NCBI GenBank assembly: GCA_043228905.1
Contig: JBHGNT010000010.1
Location: 7,378,001 to 7,442,000, forward strand
Length of the DNA stretch: 64,000 nt
Reading direction: 5' to 3'
Origin: Azolla caroliniana
Lineage: Eukaryota > Polypodiophyta
Shown: piece by piece, positions 20,912 to 30,475 of the stretch
Layout: each line of letters begins with the position of its first letter
Position numbering within the stretch: position 1 is the first letter of the stretch
The notes under the pieces: generated by a model
Seen by the model: only the letters and a program-made list of their open reading frames with translations
Databases searched by the model: none
Told to the model about the DNA's origin: nothing
Translations under genes and position numbers: made by a program

Positions 20912-21368
20912 TGTTACGGGCATGACCATATAATATCCCGTGGTGAGAATTTACCGTAGTATTCTATACACGTGGATAAGTGTGACGGTTAAACGAGAGT
21001 GTAAAGAAGGGGAGGATTACTTTTAAATCCTCGGGATTGAGACAATCCATTAGGCCAAGTGTAAAATTGCCTGGGGGCCTTGGGTATCGCTATAAATAAG
21101 AGGCCTAGTTACTCTCATTTCATTATCTTGTTGATTAGGTTGAGACTCTGTCTTGTGGTGGATCAACTCTTGTAGCGAGCGAGCGAGCACCAGGTACGAC
21201 TCGACGCCACGGCGGTGGTATGGGACGCCAATCGAGGCTCGAGTCCGTCTTGATCACTTCGCTCGGGGGTGGTAGGGTGGATCAACACCCTTCTTTCTCT
21301 CTCTCCTTTCTTTCTATCTACCTAGATCTATCCTTATCTAATGCTTACTTTAGTACATGTCTCTGATA
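20912..21368 (+). repeat. Chromovirus LTR shared by two copies
   Basis: It begins TGTTACGGGCATGACC after a polypurine tract and ends just before a primer site. It therefore acts as 3' LTR of the fragment on its left and 5' LTR of the element on its right. It holds CGCTATAAATAAGAGGCC, a plausible TATA box near 21090, and a CT-rich tail. Shared LTRs arise by unequal recombination between LTRs of tandem copies. Confidence 0.85.
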
Positions 21369-21369
21369 T

Positions 21370-21383
21370 TTGGTATCCGAGCC
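21370..21383 (+). promoter_or_regulatory. Primer binding site of the chromovirus
   Basis: TTGGTATCCGAGCC resembles the initiator tRNA-Met complement TTGGTATCAGAGC with a change in the middle. It follows the LTR directly. Confidence 0.8.
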
Positions 21384-21567
21384 TATGTACTAGTCTTTCT
21401 TTTGTTGGTCTTATCTTCTCGATGGATGGCTATTGATCGTTGTGCGGTTGGCCTTCATGCAGACAAGGATCAATAAGGAACTTTGGTAATCTTTCTTGTT
21501 ATTTTCATTAATTAAATTATGTTGTAGTGGTATTTAATTGGTTATCTAAAACGTTTACATATGTGCA

Positions 21568-21812
21568 CGAGGTCAATACCTTGTTCGACATATAAATAAT
21601 ATGTGATAAGTGTTGTATGCGTACGAGGTTAATACCTCAATTACGTATTACGTTCACGAACATATGTTACGTTTGCGTATGAGGTCAACACCTCGATTTT
21701 GTTGTAAATGATATGCGTTTGGTCTCGTATGTGTAAGAGGTCAATACCTCAATTGCGTATTACGTTGAACCCTTATTTTGGGATGTCTCGTGTGCGTAGA
21801 GGTATATGCCTC
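21568..21812 (+). repeat. Five short hairpins at about 56-bp spacing in the chromovirus leader
   Basis: The motif GAGGTCAATACCTC or a close variant occurs at 21569, 21625, 21681, 21737 and 21799. Each forms a GAGGT/ACCTC stem with a 4-base loop (the first is imperfect, the fifth reads GAGGTATATGCCTC). The flanks also repeat (CGTATTACGTT). The array sits between the primer site and gag, where packaging and dimerisation signals lie in retroelements. Confidence 0.85.
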
Positions 21813-22129
21813 GATTACATATCTCGATTACGTCATTTTTGGCTATTAAATATAACGATTTCTTTAATATAGGCATATGTGGTCACGTGTATACGTCGTT
21901 GATTGTATATATGTGATAATATACATGTGTATATACGTTCTTACGTGATTTTAAATCGAATGTTTTCCTTTTCGGGGAAAGGTTCTTGGTGGCCGTCCTC
22001 ACATTTTTGTGAGAATCGTGTTGTCACCATCCTTTTTTTTCAACAATTTTTTATTGTTGAAATCCCCGTTGGTGACTTCGATATTTTGTTACGTATAGAA
22101 ACGCCAATAGCCATAATGATGTTGAGTAC

Positions 22130-22711
22130 TGTTAAACACAGTGCTCGGCTACGACCGAGGAATAGGATCAACTCACAGAAAAACAGGAAATACAAAATAC
22201 ACGAAGACAACAGAGAGAAAGGTACACATGATGTTTTACGTGGAAAACCCTAAATGGGAAAAAACCACGGGAGTCCTCAAACTCCAACTATCACTATAAA
22301 CAGAGATGTACAATGGTAAAGCTACAAGGCAACAACCTTGAGCTCACTGTCTTCGCCACAGGCGGCGGCAATACACAGAGGCGTCGACCTCTTCCTTTCT
22401 CTCTCTTTCTCTCTCGGCTGCTCTCACTTCGCTCCCTTGGCAGAAAACATAAAATGAGCAACAACATTTAAACTGTTTGCCCTAAGTCATATTTATACAC
22501 ATATGACTTTCGGGCTATTTACAAATATAGCCTCAAGGGCTCTTGGCAAACATATTCACAAATATGTCCCCGCATCCGGATCTCTCTCCGGGTACATTCG
22601 TCATCCGGCTCCGTAACCGGGGTCTTCAGCATCCGGCTCCGTAACCGGGGTCTTCATCATCCGGTTCCCGGATATCCGACCATCCCATCCGGAGGGACCG
22701 TAATCCCAACA
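22130..22711 (-). repeat. 3' LTR of copia D
   Basis: On the minus strand it begins TGTTGGGATTACGGTCC, next to the tract AGTGAAGGGGGAGTT, and ends near GTGTTTAACA at 22130. It contains the phrase GGGCTATATTTGTAAATAGC typical of copia C. The outer boundary (22120 or 22130) is uncertain because TGTTGAG and TGTTAAAC both precede it. Confidence 0.75.
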
Positions 22712-22721
22712 AACTCCCCCT

Positions 22722-23855
22722 TCACTTCGGCATGGGATGTCTCTCCAATCCGATCCTTTTCCGGCATGCTTCCAGCTTGTCGGGTGTGAGTACCTTGGTC
22801 AGCATATCCGACCCGTTCTCGTCCGTGTGGATCTTCGTCAGCATGAACTCCTTGTCTTCTATCCTTTCCCGGATCCAGTGGTATCTACGCTGGATGTGTT
22901 TCGTCCGGGAATGGTAAGCCGCGTTCTTCGCAAGGTGGATGGCACTCTGACTATCGCAGTAGAGCCGACACTCCTCCTGCCGGATACCGAGCTCTCTAAT
23001 GAAGTCCTTCATCCATATTATTTCCTTGCCGGCTTCAACAGCCGCCATGTACTCCGCCTCCGTGGTTGACAACGCAACCGTCTTCTGCAATCTCGACTGC
23101 CACGAAACGGCTCCCCCTGCATATGTCATTACATACCCTGATGTAGACCGACTGGTATCCGCATCAGCCGACATGTCCGAATCGGTAAATCCATCGAGTT
23201 CGGGCTTACCGGAGCCGAATCGGAGGCACATGTTCGAAGTGCCCTTTAAGTATCGGAGTATCCATTTGACCGCGTTCCAGTGCTCTTTGCCCGGATTGCT
23301 CATGTACCGGCTCACCACTCCGACTGCGTATCCTATGTCCGGTCTTGTGCACACCATTGCGTACATCAAGCTTCCGACGGCAGAGGCATATGGTACTTTC
23401 ATCATGTCCTCTTTCTCAGCCTTTGTCTTGGGGCTTTGCTTGCTGGACAACTTGCAGTTTGCCGGGAGGGTTGATCCGACCGGTCTTGCTTCCGACATGT
23501 TGAACCGGTGAAGCACCTTTGTCACGTACTTCTCCTGTGACAGCCACAACTGCTTCTTCTTCCGGTTCCGGATGATGTGCATCCCTAGTATTTGTCTCGC
23601 CGGACCCAGGTCCTTCATTGAGAAAGTTCGGTGAAGCGCTTTCTTCAGCATCCGTATCTTGGCCTGGTCCCGTCCGACGATCAACATGTCGTCCACGTAC
23701 AGGAGGAGTATTAGAGAGTCTCCTCCTTCGAATTTCTTCACAAACACGCAGTGATCGGACTGCGTTTTGTGGTACCCTTCGTCGGTCATGAAGGAGTCGA
23801 ACTTCCGGTACCATTGCCGGGGAGCCTGCTTCAGTCCGTAAAGGCTCTTCTTCAA
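22722..23855 (-). pseudogene. copia D reverse transcriptase and RNase H, 5' truncated but open
   Basis: The 377-codon frame is uninterrupted: MKKSLYGLKQAPRQWYRKFD, LLLYVDDMLIVGRD (catalytic Asp pair intact), FSMKDLGPARQILGMHIIRN, TRPDIGYAVGVVSRYMSNPG. RNase H follows with GFTDSDMSADADTSRSTSGY, STTEAEYMAAVEAGKEIIWM and YCDSQSAIHLAKNAAYHSRT. It ends 10 bp from the polypurine tract. It is 5' truncated by the element's own deletion. The lack of stops makes it one of the youngest insertions here. Confidence 0.92.
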
Positions 23856-24050
23856 CCCCCATGGTTTTTAAAACACCTTTGTGTTACCATAGTAACCTGA
23901 TCTTGAACCTCATCTCATATGTCTAGAGGGGTATTGACGTGAGATCATGATATCGATTAATGTTTTCCCATGATATGTTTACATCACGACATGATGTTAT
24001 GACTATCTCTCTGACCTTATCCTATTTCTTTTCCAGAAATAATCATTTAA

Positions 24051-24456
24051 TGGCTCAAAATAATGACCCAATGTCATCCGCTCAAGCGGAAGGAACTCAA
24101 GGGAATCCTCCTGGACAAATGTCCATTGAGATGTATTTTTTGCAAATAACCCAATACCTTAGTTTCACCGCTCAATAGATGACCGAACTTCGGCAATCTA
24201 AAAGTGCTCTCGAGGACGTGTCATTAGTCTACAACGTGAGACTAATAGACCTGATGAGCGACAGGATGAACTATCATTTGTCGTTAAGCCATTTACATGA
24301 GACAAAAAGGAAAGAACCGAAGAAGCAATCTGCATGTGGCTGGGTTGATGAGAGTCTCATTTTGAGTTCTATCCCACGCCAGATAGTACGAAGATTGCAT
24401 ATGTTGGCCAAGAACTAGGGGGTAAGGCCGCCGCCTGGTGGCGTGGGCTCCGTACG
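24051..24456 (+). pseudogene. Chromovirus gag, N-terminal part
   Basis: The start at 24051 gives MAQNNDPMSSAQAEGTQ. A TAG at 24176-24178 is followed in the same frame by MTELRQSKSALEDVSLV. Near 24418-24456 another stop and a frameshift separate it from the next part. The intervening DNA encodes gag sequence (KAAAWWRGLRTLGKLSD-like) in mixed frames. Confidence 0.75.
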
Positions 24457-25737
24457 TTGGGGAAATTGTCCGATACTTGGATAGATTTTGTCACAGTTTT
24501 CAAGGGCCAATTTCTGCAACCTCCCTCTCGAACCGAGGCAGCACAAGCTTTAATGAACCTCTCTAGTCGGAAATTTTCCTCGCTAGAAGATTATGTCCAC
24601 CATGCTAGAACCCAAATCCAAAAGTCGGGTCTAGAAGGAGACAATTGGTTAATAGCTTGTTTTGTCAATGGCATCCCCAATTTGGACTATCACTGGATAG
24701 TGCACAATAAGGATCCAAAATCCTTCGAAGATGCCGTTGAAATAGTTCTTCGCTATCAATGCACTTCGAAGAAGGACCAAAACAAACCCAACGAAGCACC
24801 CGGGACTAAGCAGTCACAATTCGTTGGGAAACGCAAGACACCCAACGAATTCATGGATCGCGATTGTAAGCGACAACATCCTTTTTGCGTATTCTGCAAA
24901 AAGAAGGGTCATACAAAAGATCAATGTCGAAAGCTCCAACAGAAAGAGCACGACAAGAAAGCTAAAGTTGCAGACCATAAAGGTCAAATTCCTAATGTCC
25001 TTCAGGTCTATACACATCATTTAAGTAATTGTCAATGTTCTTTCCCTGACTATGTATTGGGTCCCAATGATTTACTATGTGCAAACGGGTATATCAATGG
25101 ATCTCCCGTGCAATTTTTATTTGATTTGGGAAGCTCACACAATTTTTTGAATGATCGTTTGGTTCAGATATGGGTAATCCAACCCACCGTAAGTGATCAC
25201 ACCTACACGGTGCACTTGGCTGTTGGAAGAGTACGATACATCAACGGGGCGATTCATTCATTAGGAATTTCTATTGACACTTATATAGAGGAAGTAGACT
25301 TCCATGTAATGAATCTTTGTACCACCGATGTAATATTGGGTTATCCCTGGTTTTATAATAAAAGCTCTTCTTTATCTATTGATTGGGTTCATCATTCAAT
25401 TACATTTGTACTGAACAATTGTACTCATTTTATTCAATGTGTAAAAAAACAATCCCTCTCGATTGTTTCCTCGTGTCCATCAATATCCGAGTTGTCTTGT
25501 TCTACTCTATTTTATTGTGTACTTGATCCGGACATTCACGTTTACAATATCGATAATGTCTCGGTTCAATTAACATATTTTGAACAACAACAACTTGATG
25601 AAATCTTAAATGATTTTCGTGATGTTTTTCCGAGTGAACTACCAGATGGCTTACCTCCTAAACGTAATATAGACCATCGTATAGATATTGTACCTAGTGT
25701 TGCACCAATAAGTATACCTCCTTATTGCTTAAGTTGA
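24457..25737 (+). pseudogene. Chromovirus gag core, zinc knuckle and protease
   Basis: The gag core reads WIDFVTVFKGQFLQPPSRTE and NLSSRKFSSLEDYVHHARTQ. The zinc knuckle CVFCKKKGHTKDQC is a complete CX2CX4HX4C at about residue 144. The protease block is FLFDLGSSHNFLNDRLV, where the D-S-G triad has become D-L-G, so the active site is damaged. The RT N-terminus (ILNDFRDVFPSELPDGLPPK) closes the frame before a TGA at 25735-25737. Confidence 0.9.
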
Positions 25738-25747
25738 TCCAAAGAAG

Positions 25748-26684
25748 ATGAGGTATCTAAGCAATTCAAGGACTATTTATGAATGTGTTATATACGTTAT
25801 AATACAATCTCCAAGGGGTGCACCAGTTCTCTTGGTTAAAAAGAAAGAGGGCACATGGCGTATGTGTATTAATTACCGATGCTTCAATAAAGTGACGATC
25901 AAGAATTTGTATCGATTGCCCCGGGCTGACGATCTAATTGACCGTCTCCAGGGAGCTCGGTATTTTACGAAACTTGATCTCTGTACTGGCTACCATCAAA
26001 TTCATATAAGTGAGGACAATGTTCCTAAAACGGCATTTCGTACGTGCTATGGCCATTATGAGTTTTTGGTTATGCCTTTTGGTTTGACCAATGCTTTGGC
26101 TACATTTCAATAAGAAATGAATGACATTTTACAAGAACAACTTGGAAAATTTGTCGTTATTTTCTTGGATGATATTTTAGTTTATACTCATACATTACAA
26201 GAACATACTAAACATGTCCGCTTTGTTTTAGAAACATTGCGTGACAAACAATTTTACACGAAGATCTCAAAATGTGAGTTCTTCAAGAAATCAATTAACC
26301 GAACGAGTTGAAATTGATCCTTCTCGCATCGAGAAAATCAAGCTTTGGCCCACTCTTCGGAATATTCGAGAAGTTCGATCATTCCTTGGTTTTGTCGGGT
26401 TTTTGCGAAAATCCCTTCGTAATTACTCCCAATTGACGACGCCATTTACTGATCTTTTAAAAGGTCAAACGCGTAAGTCTACAAAACCTATTGTGTGGAA
26501 TGCTACACTAGACCTTGCCTTTATGGAACTCAAGGACCTGGTATGCAAGGCTCCTTCACTTCTTTTACCCGATACTTCAAAACCTTTTGAGGTTGAAACC
26601 GATGCAAGCGATTATGCTATAGGTGTTGTCTTATATCAAGATGGTAAACCAATAGCATTCGAGAATAAGAAACTTGATTCTGCT
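25748..26684 (+). pseudogene. Chromovirus reverse transcriptase and start of RNase H
   Basis: RT blocks are [60 protein letters not shown] and the catalytic VIFLDDILVYTHT with the Asp pair intact. A TAA at 26111-26113 and a frameshift near 26290 break it. RNase H begins at PFEVETDASDYAIGVVLYQD and is cut at 26684 by the gypsy insertion, resuming at 36376. Confidence 0.9.
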
Positions 26685-26758
26685 TGTTTACGGGTGGGGG
26701 TACTCGGACTCGGCGTTTGCTAATTTCCTAATTTTACATTTCTGTCCTCTGGGCAACA
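26685..26758 (-). repeat. 3' LTR remnant, internally deleted to 74 bp
   Basis: Both ends are kept (TGTTTACGGG at 26685, GGGCAACA at 26758). The block GTACTCGGACTCGGCGTTTG through GCAACA matches the last 64 bp of the 454-bp LTR at 35917-36370. About 380 bp have been lost inside. The outside target duplication is intact. Confidence 0.8.
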
Positions 26759-27018
26759 CCTGGCACGCCCGTGGGACAGGACCTTGTCCGTCGGACCCAC
26801 GGCTTACAAAATACTAACAATATTACAAAAATTGCCTTTTAGGGGTGATCCTCGTTTGATTCCTCCTTTAAGATGTCGAGGATGCTTTCGGGGTCCGGGG
26901 TGGTGGTAGGGTGGTCTGGTTGGACTGTCGGTGCGGGGGGTTGAGTTTGGTTCGGGGGTGGCATATCTTCTCGGACGTCCGCCTCAGGTGCGACCGATTC
27001 TTCTGGTGGGGGTGGGGG
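26759..27018 (-). other. 3' untranslated region of the gypsy element
   Basis: About 260 bp separate the extra ORF from the LTR remnant. The plus strand is G-rich (GGTGGGGGTGGGGG near 27005). A purine-rich priming tract adjacent to the LTR is not obvious on the minus strand. Confidence 0.6.
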
Positions 27019-30000
27019 TTAGTGGGCGCTGACCTCTACTTCGACAGGCTCTGGTACCGTGTGGGCGTCCATGGGATGTCTGTTGGCCGGGGCAAGTTCC
27101 TCCTGTGCCGTGTCCGTGATCTCCTTGCTGGGAGGTTCTTCTTTCTGCTCTGTGGCCGTTGGAGGGCTGGTGGGGATGGCTGCGAGTCGTTGTCGTTCGA
27201 AGGCTTCTGCTTCCAGGCGAAACAACATCTGACCGTCATTGAAGTCCTCCATTATTTGCTCGATTGCCGCGGTGTGAGATTTTGCCAAGGACTTGTAATC
27301 CTCGGTTAAATCTGCACGCAGGTTTTGAATGCTGGCTTCGTCCATTTTGTAGAAGCCGCAGCCCTCCTTCCGTCGGTTCTCGGCGTCGGCGCTTAAAATA
27401 TGCAATTCGGCAGCTTGGGCTGCCCATTCGTCTCCTGCGCGACCTAATGTTTCCTCGACCTTTTTGGTAAGGTGCTGGCGCTGTTTCTCGATCAGTATTC
27501 GGATGCGTGTCTCATCCATGCCGGGCTATGCTCAGATGGCTGCTAATTCCTGTTTTAAGCCGTCGACCTCGGCCTGAATCTTCTGTGTTCTTAACTCATA
27601 GATGGCCTGAGTGTTCTTTGCATCCGCGGTTACGAGCTGGAGAGCCTACTCGTAACGCTTGGTGAGTTTTCGGTGGCCTGCTCCCGTTCTTTCTGACACA
27701 TGGCCCGGATTTGTTCCCGTTCGACAATTCTCTCTTCTTGTAGGGAGAAGTAGGAATCCGATAAGGCGTCTTTTTGCTTTGAAAGTAGCTTGCATTTGAT
27801 GAAAAACTCGTCAGCCATCTCTTTAAGGGTTGTACGCTGACTCTGCAGCTCGGCATTCTCCGGGTTCATCCTCTCCTCCTGTTGGCGATTTCTTTCCTCC
27901 TGCCGCTGGTTCCAGTCTTTTTCATTGTCAAGCGCGGCCTGTAGGTCTAGAACCTCCTTCTCTTTCTTCACCACTGTGGCTGCGTATTCCTCCACCTTGC
28001 TTTTGAGTTCGGCTTCCTTGCCTGCGGATTGCGCTTGTACCCAGCCCAGTGCTTCGTTCTGCTCGTGTATCCTTTGGTCGGCCTGGGCTCTTATCTCGGC
28101 CATCTGCTTGGAAGCTTCTTCTTTTAGGCGAGCCATCGCCTCTTGATGCCGTTGTTCGTGTCTCTCGGTTCTCCGTTGTTCTTCTTTAAGCTCCGCACGG
28201 TAATCCCGGAGCGGGGGTTCTGTCTGAGTTGCCACCTCCTATGGCGCACGAGGTGGGGATATCTCGGTCTGCTCCATGGGCGTGGCCGCCTCGGTTGTTG
28301 TGCAGGCATCGACCATTTGTAACGAGTCCGTTTGTGTACTGGCCTGCACCTTCAGGATTGAGTCGGTGATGGTGCTTTCATCCATGATTGTTATGCGTGG
28401 AGGCGCTGGGAGGGCCTCGGTGGTCGTTACCGGAAGGCTCGGGAGTTGTTGTTCCGGCCGGTTTTGCTCCCAGGTTGCCAGCTTCTGGTTCACAGCGTGC
28501 CATAGTTTTGTAGCCATCTTAGCCTGTTTTTGGGCTATTTTTATCTTTCGGGCCATATTTTTGGCTGCCCGCGTAGTGCGATCCAGGTCCCGATATGCCT
28601 CGATAAGGGCCGTGTTCAACTCGGGGACCTCCATGAGGAGAGTAGCCTATTTTGCCTGCTTCTTCCTCCCGATTTTTTGTAAAGCACTGTCCTCCTGGGG
28701 CTCAATTTCACCTATTAGCGTGCATTGAATCATTTTTGTTTCGGCATGCTCTTCCGCCATTCGAGCGACTGCCGCAACTTGGACTCTGGCGAGGAAGTCG
28801 ACCAACTCGAATGACGTACCGAGGCGTAGGAGCACACTAAATTCGTAAGCCTCCGCGGGGAGGTCCTTATACCCGAGGACTTCATTCTCCGAGATCTGTG
28901 TTGTCTGCCCGTGCTCGATCGTTCCCTAGTTAAGCGATGCCTCCGCAGGGGTGATGGCCAGGTTGCTCTATCTGACCACTAAGGCTTGCTCCTGTTGTGG
29001 CTCCTTCCGTTCTTCCGAGGACTCGCGGTTGAGTCGTCTTCTCTTGCTTGGCTGTGTTTGGGGTTCCGGGGCCGGTAGTGTCGTTTCCTCTACCTGCTTC
29101 CTTTTCTGGGGTCGTGGTGGTGCAACCTACTATGTGTTGGGGCGTGGGCTAGGTCCTGAGGACATTACCGAGGGGCGCGACGTTGGCTGTTGAATGGTGA
29201 CGTCATCGGCCGCGTTGTCTTCCGCGGCTACCTCCTCCTCCCATTCTTGGCAGGTCTCGGAAACTACCCTTTTTTGTTGGGGTTGGGCGGGTGGTGGTGC
29301 AGATGCGGTTTTTTGGTCGGCGGCAGGTGGTGAAGGCGATGTGGGCTCCTCCCATGCTTCGTGGCTGATGGCCACGAATTTCTCTCTCTGTCTTCGTGGT
29401 GGTGGTGGGAACGTGAGTGTGCGAGGGGAAGGAAGCGAAGAGGGTGGGTATAGAACCATCAAAAAGTGGGTAAGAACAGACAACATCTTCTTACCGGACT
29501 GAAATGAAGCTAAGGCGGCGCGGAGTCCCTCACTTGTGATGATTCCCCAATCGATTCTGTTTCTTTCATACGCGCTGATGATGATGGTTGCCTTGTTCTG
29601 CGGCATGCTCGTTGGGTTCGTATGCACAAACGCATACTCCATCAATATACGAGCAATCTCCCAGAAAGCTTTCTTGGGACCACCATACGTGCGATATGCC
29701 TTCCCTATGGCTGAGTACTCACCGAAGTATGCCTTCATCTTTGATGCCGGGGGTATGTCGACCTCATGGTCCCCTCCCCGTTGCAGGTCCAAAACAGCCC
29801 GAAGCACGTTGTTGGTGATGGCTTCGGGACTTATACGTTTAGCCACAGTTTGGGCATCTGGGTGCGTGGGGGCATCAATGATCTTTAGGTAACTGCCCAT
29901 TCCTCGTTCCTGGAGCCAGGCGCGGGTTTCTGTTGAGGCGGTAAGAGGCATGGTGGAGATGGAGGCGGGGTTGGACTGTGTGGAAGCGTGAAGCAAAGTG

Positions 30001-30251
30001 ATGAGGCGAGGGCGAGCCACAGGAGGAACAGCAGGAAGGGGAAGTCCAGCAGAGAGGTTATGAGAGCGAAAGAGGGCTTGAGAGCAAGAGCGCTTAGCGT
30101 GATGAGGGCGAGACGGGGTTTTTGATCTTGAGAGCGATGGAGATGGGGAACGATAATGGTCTGTGCTGCGTTTTGGAAACGGTTTTAGTAACTTATTCCT
30201 AGGGTTTTGTGCCTGAAGCGAATCCTGAAGATTCTGAGTCGTGGGTGCCAT
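27019..30251 (-). pseudogene. Extra ORF behind gypsy pol: proline-rich start, basic cluster, long coiled coil
   Basis: A frame begins at ATG 30251, 225 bp after pol, and continues without shift to about 27660, broken only by TAG codons at 29130, 28968, 28926, 28647 and 28236. A frameshift near 27660 then joins the frame ending at 27019 (two TAG and one TGA on the way). The total is about 1,070 codons. Residues 1-110 are Pro/Ser/Arg-rich. Residues 110-270 are globular (WLQERGMGSYLKIIDAP, FWEIARILMEYAFVHTN). A basic cluster follows the first TAG (KRKQV ... SKRRRLNR). Long Glu/Lys/Gln heptads (about residues 675-950) suggest coiled coil. I see no membrane segment, so it is not env-like. I do not recognise the family. 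Confidence 0.75.
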
Positions 30252-30475
30252 AATAAGTGACTAGCACCACGTGTCTTGAAGGTGAGTGGGGTGCTTCTAG
30301 TGCTTTGCATGTGCTTTGCATGTGTGAACAGCTTAAATAGGTACTAACTGAGTGGTGGCGAGGGGTGCTCCTAAAATTGTGGCTGCCTAGGTGGGTGGTG
30401 TAGGTGTAGCTAATCAGTGGCCTAACTATGGTTAATCCTACCTACTACTACTTTTATTAATTTCAAGAAGGTTAT

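Larger units (their letters stand above)
22130..23863 (-). mobile_element. Ty1/copia element D, 3' half only
   Basis: The minus strand carries the 3' LTR (22130-22711), polypurine tract and the RT-RNase H part of pol. It breaks off at 23863 inside RT, so gag, protease, integrase and the 5' LTR are absent. It lies in the chromovirus leader. Codon third positions are GC-rich compared with the surrounding gypsy DNA. Confidence 0.88.
21369..26684 (+). mobile_element. Ty3/gypsy chromovirus, plus copy, first part
   Basis: Primer site, leader, gag (from 24051), protease and RT run in order on the plus strand. Copia D interrupts the leader at 22130-23863 and the gypsy element at 26685-36370 interrupts RNase H. 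The element continues at 36371 and is lost in the gap at 37282. No copy of its 3' LTR lies after the gap. Confidence 0.88.

Noticed and set aside
21903-22253. 116-codon ORF in the chromovirus leader
   Set aside because: It crosses the boundary between leader and the copia D LTR and has no domain.
29194-29892. Plus-strand ORFs opposite the gypsy extra ORF
   Set aside because: They mirror the minus-strand frame, have low-complexity Ser/Gly/Trp composition and no domain. An antisense gene as in some Tat elements was considered, but no long frame is present.
27019-30251. TAG-only stops as evidence of stop-codon reassignment or programmed readthrough
   Set aside because: Neighbouring elements use TAG, TGA and TAA freely, and deamination at CAG codons explains the pattern. 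The frame also ends with a TGA and frameshift.
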